From: Chloroflexota bacterium
GTDB taxonomy: Bacteria; Chloroflexota; Dehalococcoidia; Lucifugimonadales; UBA3495
DNA length: 17,959 nucleotides
Assembly: GCA_022561675.1 (NCBI GenBank)
Contig: JADFQT010000011.1
Coordinates: 1 to 17,959, forward strand
Direction: 5' to 3'
In this document: positions 14,593-17,959 of the stretch, one piece after another
How positions within the stretch are numbered: the first letter of the stretch is position 1
Layout: each line of letters opens with the position of its first letter
Program-made: the position numbers and the translations under genes
The notes under the pieces: model-generated
Told to the model about the DNA's origin: nothing
What the model saw: only the letters and a program-made list of their open reading frames with translations
Databases searched by the model: none

Positions 14593-14641
14593 TTTGCCCC
14601 CACTAAGGGCAGTATAGGGGATGCCGGTCCGTGGGGGCAAA
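14593..14641 (-). promoter_or_regulatory. Promoter of the ATPase-PIN unit inside an 11-bp inverted repeat
   Basis: TTTGCCCCCAC (14593-14603 on plus) and GTGGGGGCAAA (14631-14641) are exact inverse copies 27 bases apart. On the minus strand the outer arm holds TTGCCC as a -35, followed after 18 bases by TATACT (14616-14611) as a -10. Transcription would begin near 14604, so the leader is essentially the inner arm, whose GGGGG lies about 9 bases before the ATG at 14589. The arrangement suits autorepression or, for read-through from LLM gene 2, a hairpin masking the ribosome site. Confidence 0.6.
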
Positions 14642-14655
14642 CCCCTTCCTGCCCC

Positions 14656-15786
14656 CTACCACTTCTGAACTGTTGGCAGGACCTCCTTGCCGAAGAGTCC
14701 GATGTTGCTCATGGTCGCGTCGTGGGACATGCGCGACTCCTGTCCATAGAAGATCATGTGGTCCATGCCCAGCCGGTTGTGCAAATACTCCAGCGTCTCC
14801 AGCACCGTCTCGGGCGTGCCGCAGACTATGTGGTAGTTCTCCTTCAGCTCCTCAAAGCTCTGCTGAATCAAGGGGCGGATGGCCCGGCGGGCGGCCACCT
14901 GCTCGCCGGCTTGGGTTCGGTAGCCCACCGGGTTCATGTACTCCCGGGGGCCTCTGGTGGTCGTGCCCATCCGCCAGATGAAGTGCCGCGCCTGCTCGTC
15001 GGCCTTCTCCTGAGTTTCCGCCACATAGCAGCAAATCAGGTAGCCAAAATTGTCGGCGACGGTCTGGCGTCCAGCCTCGGTGGCAGCGGTCCGGTAAATC
15101 TGGAACAGGTCCTCGGTCACGTCAAGGGGGGTTAAGAAGGCCACATAGGTGTAACCGTGGCGGGCGGCCCACTGGGCCGTCTCCGGACTGGCGGTGCCCG
15201 GCACCCAAACCGGCGGATGGGGCTTTTGCACCGGGACCATCCAGGGATTGACCACTCGGAAATTGTAGTGCTCTCCCTCCCAGCGAAAGGGACCGGGGGT
15301 GGTCCAGGTCTTGATCACCAGATCGTGACACTCCTCAAAGCGCGCCCGGTTGTCCATCGGATTGCCGTTGGTGGCCAGGGTCTCCACCCCGGTGCCGCGA
15401 ACCATTCCTGAGATGACCCGACCGCCGGAGATGACGTCGATCATGGCGATCTCTTCGGCCAGACGCACCGGATTATCGTGAATCGGCAGGATGTTGCCCA
15501 AAAGCAGGATCTTGGCCTGCTGGGTGGTGCGGGCCAATACCGCCGCGGTCAAGTTACAGGAGGCGTTCATGCACGAGGGCGTGTTGTGGTGCTCGTTGAC
15601 CATGATGCCGTCGAAGCCCAACTCGTCCACGTACATGCACTCGTCGAAGTAGCGCTTGAACAGCTCGGTACCTTTACCCGGGTCGAAGTAGGTATTGGGA
15701 AAGGTAAGCCGCAACGAGGGATACTTCTCCCCCTCTTCGTCCGGATACTCGTGGTAGGGAAACTCGCTGAAATAGTAGATTTTCAT
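14656..15786 (-). CDS. LLM-class flavin-dependent oxidoreductase 2
   Basis: 376 aa from ATG at 15786, with GGAG 10 bases upstream on the minus strand. The product begins MKIYYFSEFPYHEYPDEEGE. Luciferase-like family features: FDGIMVNEHHNTPSCMNASC (the NEHH box), KILLLGNILPIHDNPVRLAE, IDVISGGRVISGMVRGTGVE, PPVWVPGTASPET and, near the end, the family's GTPETVLETLEYL. This is the bacterial luciferase/alkanal monooxygenase-like type using FMNH2. It is only distantly related to LLM gene 1 (F420-like), so the two are not recent duplicates. The ATPase-PIN unit follows on the same strand 66 bases after the stop. Confidence 0.9.
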   Translation of the reverse strand: MKIYYFSEFPYHEYPDEEGEKYPSLRLTFPNTYFDPGKGTELFKRYFDECMYVDELGFDGIMVNEHHNTPSCMNASCNLTAAVLARTTQQAKILLLGNILPIHDNPVRLAEEIAMIDVISGGRVISGMVRGTGVETLATNGNPMDNRARFEECHDLVIKTWTTPGPFRWEGEHYNFRVVNPWMVPVQKPHPPVWVPGTASPETAQWAARHGYTYVAFLTPLDVTEDLFQIYRTAATEAGRQTVADNFGYLICCYVAETQEKADEQARHFIWRMGTTTRGPREYMNPVGYRTQAGEQVAARRAIRPLIQQSFEELKENYHIVCGTPETVLETLEYLHNRLGMDHMIFYGQESRMSHDATMSNIGLFGKEVLPTVQKW

Positions 15787-15829
15787 TATTTAATTACTCC
15801 GGGTTTAATTTCTACTGTGAATAACACCC

Positions 15830-15907
15830 TTAGGCTTTTAGCAAAGCCAAGTTGGGCTCAACAGGGACCGCCATACCAATCCCGGCGCGCTTCATCTTGG
15901 CGTTAGT
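15830..15907 (-). pseudogene. Conserved coding tail upstream of LLM gene 2 (fragment B)
   Basis: Twenty-five codons before the TAA at 15832-15830 read TNAKMKRAGIGMAVPVEP, then NLALLKA. They align without gaps to fragment A in front of LLM gene 1. The frame is open upstream to a TAA at 16003-16001 and includes GWIKFPDNKASASKLPPS, but there is no ribosome site or clear start; an internal ATG would give a 21-residue peptide. It ends 43 bases before LLM gene 2. I do not recognise the parent family. Confidence 0.45.
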
Positions 15908-16003
15908 ATAGGATGGTGGTAGTTTCGAGGCCGAAGCCTTATTATCAGGAAACTTGATCCAACCGGCAATAGCCAACTCAGTAGGTTCAGAAGGAGCTGA
16001 TTA

Positions 16004-17104
16004 ATGGTGGTAGCCGCCGACAGCGTGCAAATGGATGCCCAGTCTCTGGAAAAGGTTAGGGCGCTCTTCCAGCAACAAATAGAGGAGGGGCTCCATCCCG
16101 GCGCTGCACTGGCCGTTTATCGCCACGGCAAGCTGGTTCTGGACCTTCAGGGCGGAGTGGCCAGCCAGGAGTCTGGTCAGCCGGTCATGCCGGATACCAT
16201 GTTTGTCCTCTTCTCCTCCACCAAGGCGATGACCGCCGCCTGCCTGCATATCCTTTGGCAGCGCGACCAGCTGGCCTGGGACGACCCGGTGGCCAAGCAT
16301 TGGCCCGGCTTCGCCAAAAACGGGAAGGATGGGATCACAATTCGCCACGTGCTCAGCCACCAGGGGGGCTTTCCCGAATCCCCCAGCGAGCTACACTGGA
16401 GCAAGTGGCGGGATTGGGACGCGGTGGTGGAGGCCATGGAGAACATTACCCCGGAGTATGCCCCCGGCCAGGTGATGGCCTATCATCCCCGCAACTACGG
16501 CTGGGTGATTGGCGAGCTGGTCCACTGCATTGACGGCCGAACTTTCGACCGCTTTCTCCGAGAGGAGATAACCGGCCCCCTGGGTATGACCGACACCTAC
16601 GTGGGCCTGCCCGAGGAGCACGAGGAGCGGGTGGCCACGCTGTACGCCATGGAGGACTGCGACCGCCCGGGGATGGTCCCACCCTACAACCGTCCCGAGG
16701 TGCATCAAGCGGTGCAGCCTGCCGGAGGGGGCATCGCCACGGCCCGCGACCTGGCCCGCTTCTACGCGATGATGGGCGGCGGTGGAACTCTGGATGGAAG
16801 CTCGATCCTGGCGCCCCAAACCTTGAGAGAGGTAACCCGCTTGCAGGTGGAGGGACTGGACCACTCTTTGGGCCAGCATATGCGGCGCTCTCTGGGCTTG
16901 GTACTGGCCGACCAGCGAATGGGAGCCTCCGATGGCCAGGGAGCCCGCACCTTCGGGCACGGTGGGGCGGGCACGTCCATCGGCTGGGCCGACCCGGAGT
17001 CGGGGCTGGCAATGGCCTTCATCACCAATGGTTTCCGTGCCAACAAGACCAACAATCCCCGCCTGGAGTCCATCTCCCGGGCGGTCCGGCAAGCCTGCCA
17101 GTGA
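16004..17104 (+). CDS. Class C beta-lactamase-fold serine hydrolase/esterase
   Basis: 366 aa from ATG with AAGGAG (15991-15996) 7 bases upstream. The nucleophile motif SxxK is Ser71-Ser-Thr-Lys74 in FVLFSSTKAMTA. The second catalytic region is AYHPRNYGWVIGEL with Tyr160, and the third box is FGHGGAGTS (HGG in place of KTG). HGG, YHxxxxGW and the lack of a signal peptide point to the cytoplasmic EstB-like esterase/hydrolase branch rather than a true antibiotic-degrading beta-lactamase. It could cleave esters or lactones from scavenged organics. The metallo-hydrolase gene follows after 42 bases on the same strand, probably in one operon. Confidence 0.9.
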   Translation: MVVAADSVQMDAQSLEKVRALFQQQIEEGLHPGAALAVYRHGKLVLDLQGGVASQESGQPVMPDTMFVLFSSTKAMTAACLHILWQRDQLAWDDPVAKHWPGFAKNGKDGITIRHVLSHQGGFPESPSELHWSKWRDWDAVVEAMENITPEYAPGQVMAYHPRNYGWVIGELVHCIDGRTFDRFLREEITGPLGMTDTYVGLPEEHEERVATLYAMEDCDRPGMVPPYNRPEVHQAVQPAGGGIATARDLARFYAMMGGGGTLDGSSILAPQTLREVTRLQVEGLDHSLGQHMRRSLGLVLADQRMGASDGQGARTFGHGGAGTSIGWADPESGLAMAFITNGFRANKTNNPRLESISRAVRQACQ

Positions 17105-17146
17105 CCATATATCCCAGGTTAATGAGGAACCTGAAAGGAGCAGAAC

Positions 17147-17959
17147 ATGGCTGAGAATCGCGTTACAGTTGGCGATGTCGAAATTATTTCCCTTTCCGAC
17201 GGTTCCCTGGCATTCGACCTGTGCAACTTCTTCCCGGACATTCCAGAGGAAAACTGGCAGCCGTATCAAAACTACCTGACTCCCGAACGCCAGGTTCGGT
17301 TCAACCTGGCCTGCTTTCTGGTCCGCTCCGAAGGCAAAACCATCCTGGTGGACACCGGTCTGGGTCCTAAACCCGCGGACTCGCCGGAAATCCCCTGGGG
17401 CGAGCTGATGCGAGATATGGAAGCCCACGGGGTGAAACCCGAGGATATCGACATGGTGGTCATGACCCATGCCCACCGGGACCACGTGGGCTGGAACCTA
17501 ATTGCCCCCGATGAACAATCCGGGGGGCAGCGCCGGCCCACCTTTCCCAAGGCCAAATACTGGATGAGCAAGACGGATTGGGAGGTATGTCACCAACCCG
17601 AAGTCAGCCATCTATTCCCCAACGCGGCCGAGTGCCTCTGGCCCCTGGATGAATTGGGTCTCCTGGAGCTGATGGAAGGGGAACAGGCCTTGACCGGCCA
17701 GCTGACCACCTTGCCAACGCCTGGTCACACCCCCGGCCACATGAGCATCGTCATTTCTTCTCAGGGGGAAAAGGCGTTAATCCTGGGCGACGTACTGCAC
17801 AATCCGGTGCAGGCCCACGAGACCGACTGGGTGTCGAGAGCCGACATGGACCCGGAACAGACCCGAATCACCCGCCGCTCGCTGATGGAGCGGTTGGAGC
17901 GGGAAGGAACGCTGGTCGCCGCGGTACACATGCCCGCTCCCGGGTTCGGCAAGATCGTT
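17147..17959 (+). CDS. Metallo-beta-lactamase-fold hydrolase (3' truncated)
   Basis: ATG at 17147 with AAGGAG (17135-17140) 6 bases upstream; 271 codons are open to the window end with no stop. The product begins MAENRVTVGDVEIISLSDGS. Zinc ligands are all visible: the HxHxDH box His108-Ala-His110-Arg-Asp112-His113, His194 in TPGHTPGHMS, Asp215 in LILGDVLHNP, and a last His261 in AAVHMPAPGFGKI. The GWNL after HRDH and the H-x-P-x-PGxG ending resemble N-acyl-homoserine-lactone lactonase-like and other two-zinc hydrolases. Only a few residues appear to be missing at the C-terminus. Substrate undetermined. Confidence 0.9.
   Translation, partial: MAENRVTVGDVEIISLSDGSLAFDLCNFFPDIPEENWQPYQNYLTPERQVRFNLACFLVRSEGKTILVDTGLGPKPADSPEIPWGELMRDMEAHGVKPEDIDMVVMTHAHRDHVGWNLIAPDEQSGGQRRPTFPKAKYWMSKTDWEVCHQPEVSHLFPNAAECLWPLDELGLLELMEGEQALTGQLTTLPTPGHTPGHMSIVISSQGEKALILGDVLHNPVQAHETDWVSRADMDPEQTRITRRSLMERLEREGTLVAAVHMPAPGFGKIV

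Noticed and set aside
14590..14640. 17-residue N-terminal extension of the ATPase from TTG
   Set aside because: It would be translated from the inverted repeat and promoter; MITNITLENFKCF is the standard family start.
16391..17485. 364-codon minus-strand open frame
   Set aside because: It runs antisense across two clear genes with SxxK and HxHxDH motifs and the gap between them; GC-rich codon bias leaves this frame open.
1..17959. CRISPR array, rRNA, insertion sequence with intact ends
   Set aside because: No spaced identical repeats, rRNA-like sequence or transposase with terminal inverted repeats was seen; the only mobile trace is the integrase stump.

Overview
The window is GC-rich bacterial DNA with densely packed genes. 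Two luciferase-like (LLM) flavin oxidoreductases, an amidohydrolase_2-type hydrolase, a class C beta-lactamase-fold esterase next to a metallo-beta-lactamase-fold hydrolase, a MoxR/DUF58/transglutaminase cluster and a tiny CPKC...CLQC zinc-ribbon protein beginning MYWLK together suggest an uncultured Chloroflexota of the Dehalococcoidia/SAR202 kind. This placement is inferred from family content; no rRNA or marker protein is present.

Layout. (1) 1-866: 3' part of an amidohydrolase. (2) 932-1265: C-terminal stump of a tyrosine recombinase facing the 3' end of a complete tRNA-Ser(CGA), which looks like a decayed integration scar. (3) 1586-3699: two tandem paralogous secreted lipoproteins, each with an unbroken run of pentapeptide repeats (35 and 38 units) and the same two-cysteine C-terminal cap. 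(4) 3865-6434: three tiny genes (59, 76 and 68 aa) around a dead MFS exporter that has an amber codon and has lost its TM8-11 region. (5) 6468-7540, minus strand: LLM oxidoreductase 1, with a short coding tail upstream whose homologue sits upstream of LLM oxidoreductase 2. (6) 7851-12854: promoter, MoxR AAA+ ATPase, DUF58 protein and TgpA-like membrane transglutaminase. The catalytic Cys of the transglutaminase appears to be Ala. (7) 12851-14641, minus strand: a lower-GC two-gene unit, an OLD/ABC-like ATPase with a 4-nt ATGA overlap into a PIN-domain nuclease. Its promoter lies inside an 11-bp perfect inverted repeat. (8) 14656-15907, minus strand: LLM oxidoreductase 2 and its upstream tail. 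(9) 16004-17959: serine beta-lactamase-like esterase, then a metallo-beta-lactamase-fold hydrolase cut by the window end.

How the genes work together. MoxR-DUF58-transglutaminase is a known conserved envelope-associated cluster. The ATPase-PIN pair has the ATPase-then-nuclease layout of several phage-defence systems (Septu, PARIS) but with a PIN effector, and is the best candidate here for an undescribed system. The hydrolases and flavin monooxygenases fit scavenging of recalcitrant organic compounds, but no substrate can be read from the sequence. Best candidates for novelty: the ATPase-PIN module with its dyad-embedded promoter, the twin pentapeptide-repeat lipoproteins, and the paired coding tails in front of both LLM genes.
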